Shown here: positions 51,260 through 60,051 of the stretch, one piece after another
Layout of the letters: each line of letters starts with the position of its first letter
How positions within the stretch are numbered: the stretch's first letter is position 1
Source: Albibacterium sp035514885
GTDB taxonomy: Bacteria; Bacteroidota; Bacteroidia; Sphingobacteriales; Sphingobacteriaceae
Direction of reading: 5' to 3'
Length of the DNA: 64,000 bases
Assembly (NCBI RefSeq): GCF_035514885.1
Contig: NZ_DATJCH010000024.1
Location: 186,001-250,000 of the forward strand
Position numbers and translations under genes: made by a program
The notes under the pieces: model-generated
What the model saw: only the letters and a program-made list of their open reading frames with translations
Told to the model about the DNA's origin: nothing
Databases searched by the model: none

Positions 51260-51766
51260 TTAAGATAAGTGTGCCACATCTTGCTCTGGTGTATCAGAAA
51301 AGATAACGGAAACATGCTCTTTTAAAACAGTTGATAGCTTAAGTCCGGCAAAATCACTATATACAGGATAATTGTGATGGCTTCTGTCAATCAAGACCGC
51401 TACTCTCATTTTCTTTAGTGGGACATTTAAAAATACGCTGAGTCCGTATGCTAATGTGCGTCCGCTATTTAATACGTCATCTACTAAGATTACTACTTTA
51501 TCTTCCGCAATTGCAACGTCTTTATCGGTATTTGCTTTAAGAGAAGTGCTATCCTTGTCTAAGGAGATCTTAATTAAAGAGATATTTTGCTTGGAGATTT
51601 TCTTTAATTCACTGATAATACGTTCTGCGAAAATATATCCTCGATCGGCTATTCCTGCAAAAACAAGTTCCTTTTCTTCAATAGAGTCTTCCAGAATCTG
51701 GTAGGCAATCCTGATTGTTTTTTGTTCTATTTGTTCACTATTTAGGATAATAACTTCTTTTGACAT
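51260..51766 (-). CDS. PyrR-like phosphoribosyltransferase family protein
   Basis: 168 residues of a type I phosphoribosyltransferase. The PRPP loop is VVILVDDVLNSGRTLAYGL (about 90-108), and an IADRGYIFAERI segment with the RG motif occurs near 40. The closest look is PyrR (regulator/uracil PRTase), but an RNA-binding regulatory role is not supported by neighbours; no pyr genes or attenuator were seen. It is convergent with the lytic transglycosylase gene (5 bases apart). Confidence 0.8.
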   Translation of the reverse strand: MSKEVIILNSEQIEQKTIRIAYQILEDSIEEKELVFAGIADRGYIFAERIISELKKISKQNISLIKISLDKDSTSLKANTDKDVAIAEDKVVILVDDVLNSGRTLAYGLSVFLNVPLKKMRVAVLIDRSHHNYPVYSDFAGLKLSTVLKEHVSVIFSDTPEQDVAHLS

Positions 51767-51827
51767 ATTTCAGTAGATTAGAAATAAATGTAATTATTTT
51801 TCTGATTAGCTAAAAACAGAATCTGTA

Positions 51828-51877
51828 AAAATAAAAAGCCCGGATGTATTGATCAATACATCCGGGCTTTTTATTTT
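51828..51877. terminator. Terminator of the NlpC/P60 gene
   Basis: A perfect 25-bp inverted repeat (51828-51852 / 51853-51877) with core GCCCGGATGTATTGA, A-run before and T-run after. It lies between two minus-strand genes and belongs to the NlpC/P60 transcript. Confidence 0.9.
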
Positions 51878-51882
51878 GTAAT

Positions 51883-52440
51883 TTAATCTACAGAAGAATC
51901 TGTATTTTCATCAGTAGAGGCTGTTAAAGCTCTTCCACCATTATAGTAGTAACGTTTCCAGTAGGCATCGTTTAAATCGCTTACCATTACTCCGCGACTT
52001 GAAGAAGCGTGAGCGAATTTATTATCACCGATATAAACTCCTACATGAGATATGTTTTTACTTCTGATTTTGAAGAAAACGAAATCTCCCGGTTGTAAGT
52101 TATTCTTGCTTACTTTATCTACGTTTGAATAGATATTGCGAGAGTTTGAACCAATGGATGTATTAAAAACCTGTTCATAAAGTTCTGCTGCAAAAGCTGA
52201 ACAATCAATACCATTTTTAGTATTGCCACCCAAACGATAAGGGGTTCCTATCCAATCGTATATAAATTGATACATTTTACTATTGGTAGTTGAGCTGGCT
52301 GCCACACCCATTATTTGTGAAAAATAATCTTTTGCGAGATTGTCGGGATCGTTAGAAGTGGTTTTATTGGATGTTTGTGCATTGGCACTAAATAGGAAAC
52401 AAAGAAGCATTATAGATGCTGCAAGTACCGTCTTTTTCAT
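51883..52440 (-). CDS. NlpC/P60 family cell-wall peptidase
   Basis: 185 residues with a signal peptide (ends SANAQ, about 22). The papain-like NlpC/P60 domain has Cys80 (NGIDCSAFAAEL), His132 (ISHVGVYIGD) and His144 (FAHASSSRGVM). It is a gamma-D-glutamyl-diamino-acid endopeptidase type, acting on peptidoglycan peptides in the periplasm. It is compact, without binding domains, and monocistronic. Confidence 0.93.
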   Translation of the reverse strand: MKKTVLAASIMLLCFLFSANAQTSNKTTSNDPDNLAKDYFSQIMGVAASSTTNSKMYQFIYDWIGTPYRLGGNTKNGIDCSAFAAELYEQVFNTSIGSNSRNIYSNVDKVSKNNLQPGDFVFFKIRSKNISHVGVYIGDNKFAHASSSRGVMVSDLNDAYWKRYYYNGGRALTASTDENTDSSVD

Positions 52441-52638
52441 ATACTTAATAAAATAAAACCTTTAAAAAATAGAATGCATTTATATACTGGTCGATTTATC
52501 TTTCAAAACTAACCGAAAAAGGTATTGCTTCCAAACAATTTAACATAAATTTAACTTTTTTCTATACACTCCTGTCTTAAATTCTATACACATCTGAAAA
52601 TTAGACACCCCATATTATCATATTTCAAATCTATTGTT

Positions 52639-52646
52639 TAGATTTG
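52639..52646 (+). promoter_or_regulatory. -7 box of the pdhA-pdhC promoter
   Basis: TAGATTTG, an exact match, with a leader of about 27 nt to the ATG at 52680. Confidence 0.6.
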
Positions 52647-52679
52647 CCTACCGCATTTAATATTTATTAATACGTCGAA

Positions 52680-53675
52680 ATGAGTTCAATAGCGATTACA
52701 AAGGAAACCTATTTAGAGTGGTATAAATCTATGCTGCTTATGCGTAGATTCGAGGAAAAAACAGGTCAGCTATATGGCCAACAAAAAATAAGAGGATTCT
52801 GCCATCTATATATCGGTCAGGAGGCCGTAGTGGCAGGCGCAATGTCTGTTATACGTCCCGAAGATTCAATGCTTACTACTTACCGCGATCATGCACATGC
52901 AATAGCAAAAGGAATGAGTCCTAATGCGGCAATGGCAGAGCTTTATGGTAAAGTTACCGGTTGTTCTAAAGGTAAAGGGGGCTCTATGCACTTCTTTAGT
53001 AAAGAGCATAATTTTATGGGAGGTCATGGTATTGTTGGTGGCCAGATTCCTTTAGGAGCAGGTATAGCTTTTGCTGAAAAATATAATGGTACAGACAACG
53101 TTTGTATCTGTTATATGGGCGACGGTGCTGTACGTCAAGGGGCTTTCAATGAAACATTAAATATGGCGATGCTTTGGAAATTGCCTGTTATCTTTGTTTG
53201 CGAGAACAATGGTTATGCCATGGGTACTTCTGTTAAGCGTACTACCAATCAGGTAGATATCTATAAAATGGGATTTGCATTTGATATGCCAAGTGCTCCT
53301 GTTGATGGAATGGACGTTGTTGCTGTACATAATGCAATGGATGAAGCTGTTTCTCGTGCACGAAAGGGAGATGGACCAACCTTCTTAGAGATTCGTACTT
53401 ATCGTTATAAAGGACATTCTATGTCTGATCCGGCAAAATATCGTACGAAAGAAGAATTGGAAGATTATAAAGGCCGTGATCCTATTATTAACGTAAAAGA
53501 GATTATTCGTAAAAAGAAATATGCAACTGATAAATGGTTTGAAGAGGTTGACAATGATGTCAAACAAATCGTTGCAGAAGCTGTTAAGTTTGCGGAAGAC
53601 TCTCCTTATCCTGAGGTAGAAGAACTTTACAAGGATGTGTATGTACAAACTGATTATCCGTACATTCATAATTAA
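52680..53675 (+). CDS. pdhA: Pyruvate dehydrogenase E1 component subunit alpha
   Basis: 331 residues. The thiamine diphosphate motif GDGAVRQGAFNETLNMA runs to ENNGYAMGT, with RTYRYKGHSMSDPAKYR near the end. It pairs with pdhB (400-1386), 52 kb away, to form the E1 heterotetramer. pdhC follows after 36 bases. Confidence 0.96.
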   Translation: MSSIAITKETYLEWYKSMLLMRRFEEKTGQLYGQQKIRGFCHLYIGQEAVVAGAMSVIRPEDSMLTTYRDHAHAIAKGMSPNAAMAELYGKVTGCSKGKGGSMHFFSKEHNFMGGHGIVGGQIPLGAGIAFAEKYNGTDNVCICYMGDGAVRQGAFNETLNMAMLWKLPVIFVCENNGYAMGTSVKRTTNQVDIYKMGFAFDMPSAPVDGMDVVAVHNAMDEAVSRARKGDGPTFLEIRTYRYKGHSMSDPAKYRTKEELEDYKGRDPIINVKEIIRKKKYATDKWFEEVDNDVKQIVAEAVKFAEDSPYPEVEELYKDVYVQTDYPYIHN

Positions 53676-53711
53676 TATTTAATATATTTAAAGACACTCA
53701 AATAGAATAGA

Positions 53712-55364
53712 ATGGCTGAAGTAGTTCGAATGCCTAAAATGAGCGATACCATGACAGAAGGTGTTATCGCAAAATGGCATAAAAAAGTTGGCGATAAAAT
53801 AAGTTCAGGCGATGTTATTGCAGAGGTGGAAACCGATAAAGCAACGATGGATTTTGAATCGTATCAAGACGGAATACTGCTATATATTGGTCCAAAAGAG
53901 GGCGAAGCAGTTCCTGTTGATGCAGTTATTGCAGTATTGGGAGAACAGGGCGAAGATTACAAAGCATTATTAGAAGATAGTAAAAAGGAAGATACAGGAT
54001 CAGATAAGAAGGAAGAATCGGAGACTTTTTCGGATTCTAAAGAATCTGATTCGGATGACATCTCTGATTCAGATAGCGATGTAACCGCTGATGATTTAGG
54101 TGTTACGGTAATTACTATGCCTCTTTTGAGCGATACGATGACTGAAGGCGTGATAGCTGAATGGAATTTTAAAGTAGGCGATGAAATTAAGAGTGACGAT
54201 GCAATAGCTGATGTTGAAACAGATAAAGCAACAATGGAAGTTACTGCTTATGCAGACGGTACATTATTGTATATTGGTTTAGAAAAGGGAGAAGCTGCAA
54301 AAGTAAATGATATTATTGCGATCGTTGGTCCTAAAGGAACGGATATCACTCCATTGTTGAATAAAAAGAATAAACCAAGTTCAGAGGCCAAGGCTGCTGA
54401 AGTAAAAGATGCTCCTAAAGAGGATAATAGCTCTGTCAAAGCAGAAAGCTCTGAAGAGAGGGTTGATAGTGACGACTCTAGAGTGAAAGCTTCACCTTTA
54501 GCTAAGAAATTGGCTAAAGAAAAGGGAATTAAATTAAGCGATGTGAAAGGATCAGCAGAGGGTGGAAGAATCGTTAAGAAAGATATCGAAGATTACAAAC
54601 CAGCAGAGAAGGCAGCGAGCGCTTCACCAGCAGTGGGAGCAACTAGCGAAAAAACAATCAGTATTCCTCAGTATATTGGAGAAGAGCGTTATACTGAGAA
54701 GCCTGTTACGCAAATGCGTAAAACAATTGCTAAGAGGTTATCAGAAAGCTTATTTACGGCTCCGCACTTCTATTTAACTATGAAAATAGATATGGATAGT
54801 GCCATGAGCGCAAGAGCTAAAATCAATGAAATTGCTCCTGTTAAGGTATCCTTTAATGACCTGGTTGTAAAAGCAGTGGCTGTTGCCTTAAAACAACATC
54901 CAAATGTTAACTCTTCTTGGTTAGGAGATAAAATAAGATATAACGAGCATGTTAATATCGGTGTTGCTATTGCGGTTGACGAAGGATTATTAGTACCGGT
55001 TGTACGTTTCGCAGACGGTAAATCGTTGTCTCATATCTCTGCCGAGGTTAAGGATTTTGCACAACGTGCGAAAGCTAAAAAACTACAGCCATCGGATTGG
55101 GAAGGTTCAACCTTTACAATTTCAAACTTAGGGATGTTTGGAATAGATGAATTTACAGCAATCATTAATTCTCCTGATGCATGTATTTTAGCTGTAGGTG
55201 GTATTCAACAGGTACCGGTTGTTAAAAACGGCACTATTGTACCAGGCAACATTATGAAAGTAACTTTAAGTTGTGATCATAGAGTTGTAGATGGTGCTAC
55301 CGGAGCAGCCTTCTTACAAACGTTGAAAAATCTATTAGAAGAGCCTGTACGACTATTAGTATAG
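53712..55364 (+). CDS. pdhC: Dihydrolipoyl acetyltransferase E2 of pyruvate dehydrogenase
   Basis: 550 residues. Two lipoyl domains carry Lys43 and Lys172 (both ETDKATM), joined by acidic Ser/Asp/Glu/Lys-rich linkers. A peripheral E1/E3-binding domain follows (about 258-295, VKASPLAKKLAKEKGIKLSD), then the catalytic acyltransferase core with SCDHRVVDG near the C-terminus. It carries the acetyl group to coenzyme A. The first linker (about 82-132) is unusually rich in Asp/Ser/Glu. It shares one transcript with pdhA. Confidence 0.96.
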   Translation: MAEVVRMPKMSDTMTEGVIAKWHKKVGDKISSGDVIAEVETDKATMDFESYQDGILLYIGPKEGEAVPVDAVIAVLGEQGEDYKALLEDSKKEDTGSDKKEESETFSDSKESDSDDISDSDSDVTADDLGVTVITMPLLSDTMTEGVIAEWNFKVGDEIKSDDAIADVETDKATMEVTAYADGTLLYIGLEKGEAAKVNDIIAIVGPKGTDITPLLNKKNKPSSEAKAAEVKDAPKEDNSSVKAESSEERVDSDDSRVKASPLAKKLAKEKGIKLSDVKGSAEGGRIVKKDIEDYKPAEKAASASPAVGATSEKTISIPQYIGEERYTEKPVTQMRKTIAKRLSESLFTAPHFYLTMKIDMDSAMSARAKINEIAPVKVSFNDLVVKAVAVALKQHPNVNSSWLGDKIRYNEHVNIGVAIAVDEGLLVPVVRFADGKSLSHISAEVKDFAQRAKAKKLQPSDWEGSTFTISNLGMFGIDEFTAIINSPDACILAVGGIQQVPVVKNGTIVPGNIMKVTLSCDHRVVDGATGAAFLQTLKNLLEEPVRLLV

Positions 55365-55369
55365 ATCAA

Positions 55370-55435
55370 TAATATTATATAAAAGAGGAAAGGCTAATCT
55401 AATTTAGATAGCCTTTCCTCTTTTATATAATATTA
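55370..55435. terminator. Bidirectional terminator between pdhC and the asparaginase gene
   Basis: A perfect 26-bp inverted repeat (55370-55395 / 55410-55435), GC core GAGGAAAGGCT, with AT-rich outer arms and a small internal ATCT/AGAT pair in the loop. Confidence 0.9.
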
Positions 55436-55438
55436 TAT

Positions 55439-56461
55439 TTAAAGTGTTTTTGTCAATTCTCCTCTTAAGCTTATTTCTGCCCAATGAGCCACTTCTGCCT
55501 GACTTTCATATCGTCCTTGTAAATGCATTAGTTTTGTAACAGCAGCTTCAAAAGTCATATCGTAACCACTTAGTACACCCATATCTTTTAGCCATTTACT
55601 GGTTTCGTATCTTCCCAACTCAACTGACCCAACCCTGCATTGAGAAATATTAAGGATATTCTTACCATTCTTTAATGCGTCTCTTAACATATCTAAAAAC
55701 CAGGTATCAGTGGTTGTATTGCCTGATCCAAAAGTTTCCATAATGATAGAGCGTGCATCAGACTCCAGGATACTTTTGACCACCTTTTGGTTGATACCAG
55801 GATATAGTTTTAGTACTGAAATCGAGTTATCTAATTGAGTGTGCAGAATAAATTCCTGTCCACTATTATCTTGTAAGGCAGCTTCATTATATCTTAAATG
55901 CACGCCTGCTTCTACCAACACCGGATAATTAGGTGAGCGAAAGGCTTCGAATTTCGCAGAATTGTATTTAAATGAACGGTTTCCACGATATAGCTGGCTA
56001 TCGAAGTAAATGCCAACTTCGTGTACTAAAGAGCGGTCTTTCTTCTTTGCAGAAGCTATTTCTAAAGCTGTGATTAAATTTTCTCTGGCATCGGTACGAA
56101 CACTTCCTATTGGTAATTGAGATCCTGAAAATATAACCGGCTTTTGTAAACCTTCAAGCATAAAGCTTAAAGCAGCCGCAGAGAAGGCCATGGTATCCGA
56201 ACCATGTAAGATTACAAAGCCATCGTGGTCTTCATAGTTTTCTTTTACGATCTCAGCCATTTTAAGCCAGATAGCTGGTGTCATATTAGATGAGTCAATA
56301 ATTGGTGTAAAAGAGCAAACAGTAAGCTTATAATTGAGCCTGTTTAATTCCGGTACATTCTTGCTTATTAAATCAAAATCAAATGGAACGAATGAGTCGG
56401 TCTCTTCATCCATCACCATCCCTATGGTGCCACCTGTATATATTACAAATATATTTTTCAT
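55439..56461 (-). CDS. Type I asparaginase
   Basis: 340 residues. The N-terminal catalytic loop YTGGTIGM (nucleophile Thr12) and the second triad loop HGSDT (86-90, usually HGTDT) are visible. No signal peptide is seen, so it is the cytoplasmic type I enzyme hydrolysing asparagine to aspartate and ammonia. It is convergent with pdhC. The Ser for Thr in HGSDT is a mild variation. Confidence 0.93.
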   Translation of the reverse strand: MKNIFVIYTGGTIGMVMDEETDSFVPFDFDLISKNVPELNRLNYKLTVCSFTPIIDSSNMTPAIWLKMAEIVKENYEDHDGFVILHGSDTMAFSAAALSFMLEGLQKPVIFSGSQLPIGSVRTDARENLITALEIASAKKKDRSLVHEVGIYFDSQLYRGNRSFKYNSAKFEAFRSPNYPVLVEAGVHLRYNEAALQDNSGQEFILHTQLDNSISVLKLYPGINQKVVKSILESDARSIIMETFGSGNTTTDTWFLDMLRDALKNGKNILNISQCRVGSVELGRYETSKWLKDMGVLSGYDMTFEAAVTKLMHLQGRYESQAEVAHWAEISLRGELTKTL

Positions 56462-56592
56462 CAGTATAATTTGTTTTCACTTAGCGATGAAAGAAATCGC
56501 TTCGCAGAACTTAGCATCGTTGTTAGCCCTATAAACTATTGATGGTTTCATTAGAAAGTAAGTTTTGCGAATTCCGAAGTTAGTAAAGAAGA

Positions 56593-57360
56593 TCAGACTC
56601 CGAAAATATTTACTGAGTTTTGTGTCGTAATAGAAGCGAGTTCTTCAAGCGATATGTGATAAAGGTCAGCAACTTTTTCCGCAACATATTTCAAATAGCT
56701 ACTTTCATTATTTTTTCCACGAAAAGGAACGGGAGCTAAATAAGGAGCATCTGTTTCGAGCACAATATGTTGGGAGTCTATTTCTTTCACAACTTTATCC
56801 AAGCCAGCATTTTTGAAAGTAACTACTCCACCAATTCCTAAATAAAAACCATAATCAATAGCTTTCTTTGCTTGCTCCAGATTTCCGGTAAAGCAGTGGA
56901 AAATACCCCTTAACTTATTATCATTGAGATCTTCTAAAAGTTCAAATAGTTCGTCAAATGCCTCACGGCAATGGATCACAATGGGTAAATCAAGATCTTT
57001 TGCCCATTGCACCTGAACTTTAAAAGCTTCTTGCTGAAAAGGCAATGTACTCTTATCCCAATGTAGGTCCAATCCTATTTCGCCTATCGCGTAAATTTTC
57101 GTGTCATCAATTGCTTGCTTAAGTTCATTAAGTACCGAATTGAAATCATCTTGCACACTGCAAGGATGCAGTCCCAACATCGGAAAGCAGTTACTGGGAT
57201 AAGCCGCAACGGTTTCCTTTATTAAATCAACCGATTTCAAATCTACATTGGGTAAGAAAAGTCGGTCAATTCCACTAGCTAAACAGCGTTCCATTTGCAA
57301 GGCCAGTTCAGGAGATCCTGCCTGATAGTAAATATGCGTATGCGTATCTGTTAATTTCAT
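56593..57360 (-). CDS. TatD family metal-dependent hydrolase
   Basis: 255 residues of a TIM-barrel hydrolase/deoxyribonuclease. The metal motif DTHTHI is at 5-10, GEIGLDLHWD holds a Glu ligand, IVIHCREAFDE, GIFHCFTGN and the Asp in VLETDAPYLAP follow. Family members act as 3'-5' exonucleases or in DNA fragmentation and repair. A terminator separates it from the FKBP gene upstream. Confidence 0.94.
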   Translation of the reverse strand: MKLTDTHTHIYYQAGSPELALQMERCLASGIDRLFLPNVDLKSVDLIKETVAAYPSNCFPMLGLHPCSVQDDFNSVLNELKQAIDDTKIYAIGEIGLDLHWDKSTLPFQQEAFKVQVQWAKDLDLPIVIHCREAFDELFELLEDLNDNKLRGIFHCFTGNLEQAKKAIDYGFYLGIGGVVTFKNAGLDKVVKEIDSQHIVLETDAPYLAPVPFRGKNNESSYLKYVAEKVADLYHISLEELASITTQNSVNIFGV

Positions 57361-57370
57361 TTTATAGGTA

Positions 57371-57402
57371 AAAAAAAAGCGCCTTTCAATTTGAAGGCGC
57401 TT
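57371..57402 (-). terminator. FKBP gene terminator
   Basis: Stem around AGCGCCTT / AAGGCGCT between the FKBP stop and the tatD start. On the minus strand it ends in a run of T. Confidence 0.85.
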
Positions 57403-57412
57403 CTAATATCAA

Positions 57413-58354
57413 TTAGTTTGTTGGTGTCTCAGCTTTTTGAGGCGTTACTTTAACAACTTCTATTTCGAAAGCGAGCGGTGTATAAGGGGCTATTGCTCCC
57501 ATTGCTCCTTGTTCTCCGTAAGCTAATTTAGAAGGAACGATTAATTTAGCTTTAGTGCCTTCTGGAAGTAGTTGCATAGCTTCATCCCATCCAGGAATAA
57601 CTGCTCCTAATCCAACCGGAATTGTGATAGGCTCATAAGGACGTTGAGGATTGTAAACATTACCACCTTCTTTCTTAGCTACTTCTTCAATACTTGTATC
57701 AAAAACCTTTTTTGTACCTGTGATAAAATGGCCTGTATAATTTACAGTAATAGAATCTCCAACCTTTGCCAAAGGACCGGTACCTTCTTTTTCAATTACA
57801 TAGCGAAGTCCAGATGCTGTAGTTTTAGCTGATAAATCTTCTTTTTTAATGTAATTATCAATTATTCCAGCTTCAGCGTTTTTAATTTTTTCTTCCTCAG
57901 CAACAATGTATTTTTCTACTTCTGCTTGAAAAAGACTATCCGTTAATTCACCTTTAGGAATAACGTGGTTGATTTTAAAGGTGTATACTAAAAATTTAGA
58001 ATCGATGCCTTCTGGTTTAGGTAAGCCTCTTGCAACCATACTATCAATATTAAATTTAAAGACTGCACTATCACCACTACCTAATTTTAATAAGGCAGAT
58101 GTAATATCTCCAGGATAGTTAGGCGCCTGTGCTGTCATATAAGTTGGTTGTCCGGTTTCATATGTGCTCATTAGCAATGAATCTCCATCGGTCTTTATAA
58201 TAGCTCCGATAGATACGAAATCTCCTTCTTTGATTTTGGGTTGCCCATTATCAGTAATAATTTTATATTGCATACCACCTTCTCCCTCTTGGAATTGCGA
58301 ACATGCAGTAAGACCTAGCATTGCTAAACCTAAAACAATAATTGATTTTTTCAT
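57413..58354 (-). CDS. FKBP-type peptidyl-prolyl isomerase lipoprotein
   Basis: 313 residues with a lipobox LTAC (Cys18). The C-terminal FKBP domain (about 180-305) has GSGLRYVIEKEG-like segments, DSITVNYTGHFITGTK, PITIPVGLGAVIPGWDEAM, LLPEGTKAKLIVPSKLAYG and IAPYTPLAFEIEVV. The N-terminal 160 residues form an FKBP-like or chaperone extension with EKYIVAEEEKIKNA. It folds envelope proteins at a membrane surface. It follows the nrnA gene by 15 bases and shares its transcript. Confidence 0.93.
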   Translation of the reverse strand: MKKSIIVLGLAMLGLTACSQFQEGEGGMQYKIITDNGQPKIKEGDFVSIGAIIKTDGDSLLMSTYETGQPTYMTAQAPNYPGDITSALLKLGSGDSAVFKFNIDSMVARGLPKPEGIDSKFLVYTFKINHVIPKGELTDSLFQAEVEKYIVAEEEKIKNAEAGIIDNYIKKEDLSAKTTASGLRYVIEKEGTGPLAKVGDSITVNYTGHFITGTKKVFDTSIEEVAKKEGGNVYNPQRPYEPITIPVGLGAVIPGWDEAMQLLPEGTKAKLIVPSKLAYGEQGAMGAIAPYTPLAFEIEVVKVTPQKAETPTN

Positions 58355-58369
58355 TTTCCTTTTTAGAAT

Positions 58370-59380
58370 TTATTTAGTTAAAAGATTTTTATATTCTGGT
58401 AATATAGATTTAAACGTTGCTACTACTTCTGATAAGGATTTTTTAGAATGTCCTCCGGCAGCGTTTTTATGTCCGCCACCTTCAAAATATCGACTGCAGA
58501 TTTCATTACATGGAATGTCTCCCACCGATCGTAAAGATAATTTGATTCGTTCTGTTCTATCAATGATTAATGCTGCCAATCTGATTCCGCTTACTGATAG
58601 GGCATAATTAACCAATCCCTCTGTATCTCCGGTTGTTATATTAAACTGTTTCAGATCCTCTGCTTCTATTGCAAATATAGCTGCATTATATTCAGGGATT
58701 ACTTCTAATCGATTTAAAAGACAGAAGCCAAGAAATTTTAATCGGCTCTCAGTAGAACTATTAAAAACATATTCATGTATTTTCCAGTTCTGAGCACCCA
58801 GAGTAATTAAGTCGGCTATTATTCGATGTACTTCGGCTGTGGTTGATGGAAAACGAAATGAACCTGTATCAGTCATTATTCCTGTATACAAAGAAGTTGC
58901 TATCTCGGCAGATATTCCCTGGCGGTCATCCATATGATTTACAATGAAATCATATACTAATTGCGCAGTTGCGGCTGCCTTATAATCCCATAGCCGCACA
59001 TCGTCGAAATCTTCTGGACCGATATGATGATCGATCATCACTTTTAATGCTGTCGATTTACGAACAACAGCCTCCATTGGTTGAATGCGAGATAAATGAT
59101 TAAAGTCAAGGCAAAAGATAATATCTGCTTCTTCAATCTGTTTGTCTGATTTCTCTTGATGAGATGTATAGATAATGGCATCTTCCTGGCCGGGCATCCA
59201 TGACAAAAATGATGGATAATCAGACGGGACAATCAGTGTTACTTCATGCCCGTATTTTATTAACCAATGATATAAAGCCAACGACGAACCCAAAGCATCA
59301 CCATCTGGTTTATAGTGAGTTGTAATTACAATCTTTTGCTGTTCAGCGAGTTTTTTCTTTAGGTCGTTTAACAATAGCAT
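58370..59380 (-). CDS. nrnA: DHH family phosphoesterase (NrnA-like nanoRNase/pAp phosphatase)
   Basis: 336 residues from the ATG at 59378-59380. The longer frame start at 59401 lies in the promoter box. The DHH domain has HYKPDGDALGS (about 20-30), CLDFNHLSR and DHHIGPEDF (motif III). The DHHA1 domain carries the C-terminal GGGHKNAAGG. NrnA degrades oligoribonucleotides and removes the 3' phosphate of pAp. First gene of a two-gene operon with the FKBP lipoprotein. Confidence 0.92.
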   Translation of the reverse strand: MLLLNDLKKKLAEQQKIVITTHYKPDGDALGSSLALYHWLIKYGHEVTLIVPSDYPSFLSWMPGQEDAIIYTSHQEKSDKQIEEADIIFCLDFNHLSRIQPMEAVVRKSTALKVMIDHHIGPEDFDDVRLWDYKAAATAQLVYDFIVNHMDDRQGISAEIATSLYTGIMTDTGSFRFPSTTAEVHRIIADLITLGAQNWKIHEYVFNSSTESRLKFLGFCLLNRLEVIPEYNAAIFAIEAEDLKQFNITTGDTEGLVNYALSVSGIRLAALIIDRTERIKLSLRSVGDIPCNEICSRYFEGGGHKNAAGGHSKKSLSEVVATFKSILPEYKNLLTK

Positions 59381-59398
59381 GTACTTAATTAAAGATAG

Positions 59399-59406
59399 CA
59401 AAGCTA
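59399..59406 (-). promoter_or_regulatory. -7 box of the nrnA promoter
   Basis: The plus strand reads CAAAGCTA (TAGCTTTG toward nrnA), an exact match. It lies 18 nt before the ATG, implying a short leader of about 12 nt. Confidence 0.6.
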
Positions 59407-59525
59407 TAAAAATTTATCTATAAACCTATCGAACAATTTAAGTCTTTAGCGTTGCATAATTTGTTGCTTTTTATTTTATGAACTGATCAAATGCTTCAGT
59501 GGATTAGCCATTAAAATTAAAATCG

Positions 59526-59533
59526 TATTTTTG
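59526..59533 (+). promoter_or_regulatory. -7 box of the ndk promoter
   Basis: TATTTTTG, 15 nt before the ATG at 59549, so a leader of about 9 nt is predicted. It excludes the TTG frame start at 59531. Confidence 0.6.
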
Positions 59534-59548
59534 CAAAAAAAAACATAC

Positions 59549-59968
59549 ATGGCAACAAATAGAACTTTTACAATGATTAAGCCTGATGCTGTAAGCAACG
59601 GGCATATTGGAGCAATTTTAAACGATATTACAAGCGCAGGCTTTAAAATTATCGCAATGAAATACACCCATCTTTCAGGCGAGACAGCAGGTGCTTTTTA
59701 TGAAGTTCATAAAGAAAGACCTTTTTATACTGATTTGGTGAATTTTATGAGCTCAGGTCCCATTGTTGCAGCAATCCTGGAAAAAGAAAATGCTGTTGAA
59801 GATTTCAGAAAACTGATTGGTGCAACTAATCCTGCTGATGCAGCTGAAGGCACTATCCGTAATAAATATGCTCAATCCATTGAAGCCAATGCGGTACATG
59901 GATCGGATTCAGATGAGAATGCTCAGATAGAAGGTAACTTCTACTTTTCTCAACTAGAAAGGTTTTAA
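59549..59968 (+). CDS. ndk: Nucleoside diphosphate kinase
   Basis: 139 residues. The enzyme equalises NTP and NDP pools through phospho-His117 (NAVHGSDS). RTFTMIKPDAV at the N-terminus and GATNPADAAEGTIR are typical. The ATG at 59549 is the family start. Confidence 0.97.
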   Translation: MATNRTFTMIKPDAVSNGHIGAILNDITSAGFKIIAMKYTHLSGETAGAFYEVHKERPFYTDLVNFMSSGPIVAAILEKENAVEDFRKLIGATNPADAAEGTIRNKYAQSIEANAVHGSDSDENAQIEGNFYFSQLERF

Positions 59969-59988
59969 TAAGAAACTCTAATCATAAG

Positions 59989-60047
59989 AATAGCTATACA
60001 AAAAAAGCCTCTTGAATATTTCAAGAGGCTTTTTTTGTATAGCTATT
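59989..60047. terminator. Bidirectional terminator between ndk and pdxJ
   Basis: A perfect 27-bp inverted repeat (59989-60015 / 60021-60047) with core AGCCTCTTGA, A7/T7 runs and further paired AT arms. Loop of 5 nt. Confidence 0.9.
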
Positions 60048-60051
60048 TGTT

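Noticed and set aside
59531..59548. Extended ndk start at TTG 59531.
   Set aside because: It overlaps the -7 box TATTTTTG; the ATG at 59549 is the family start.
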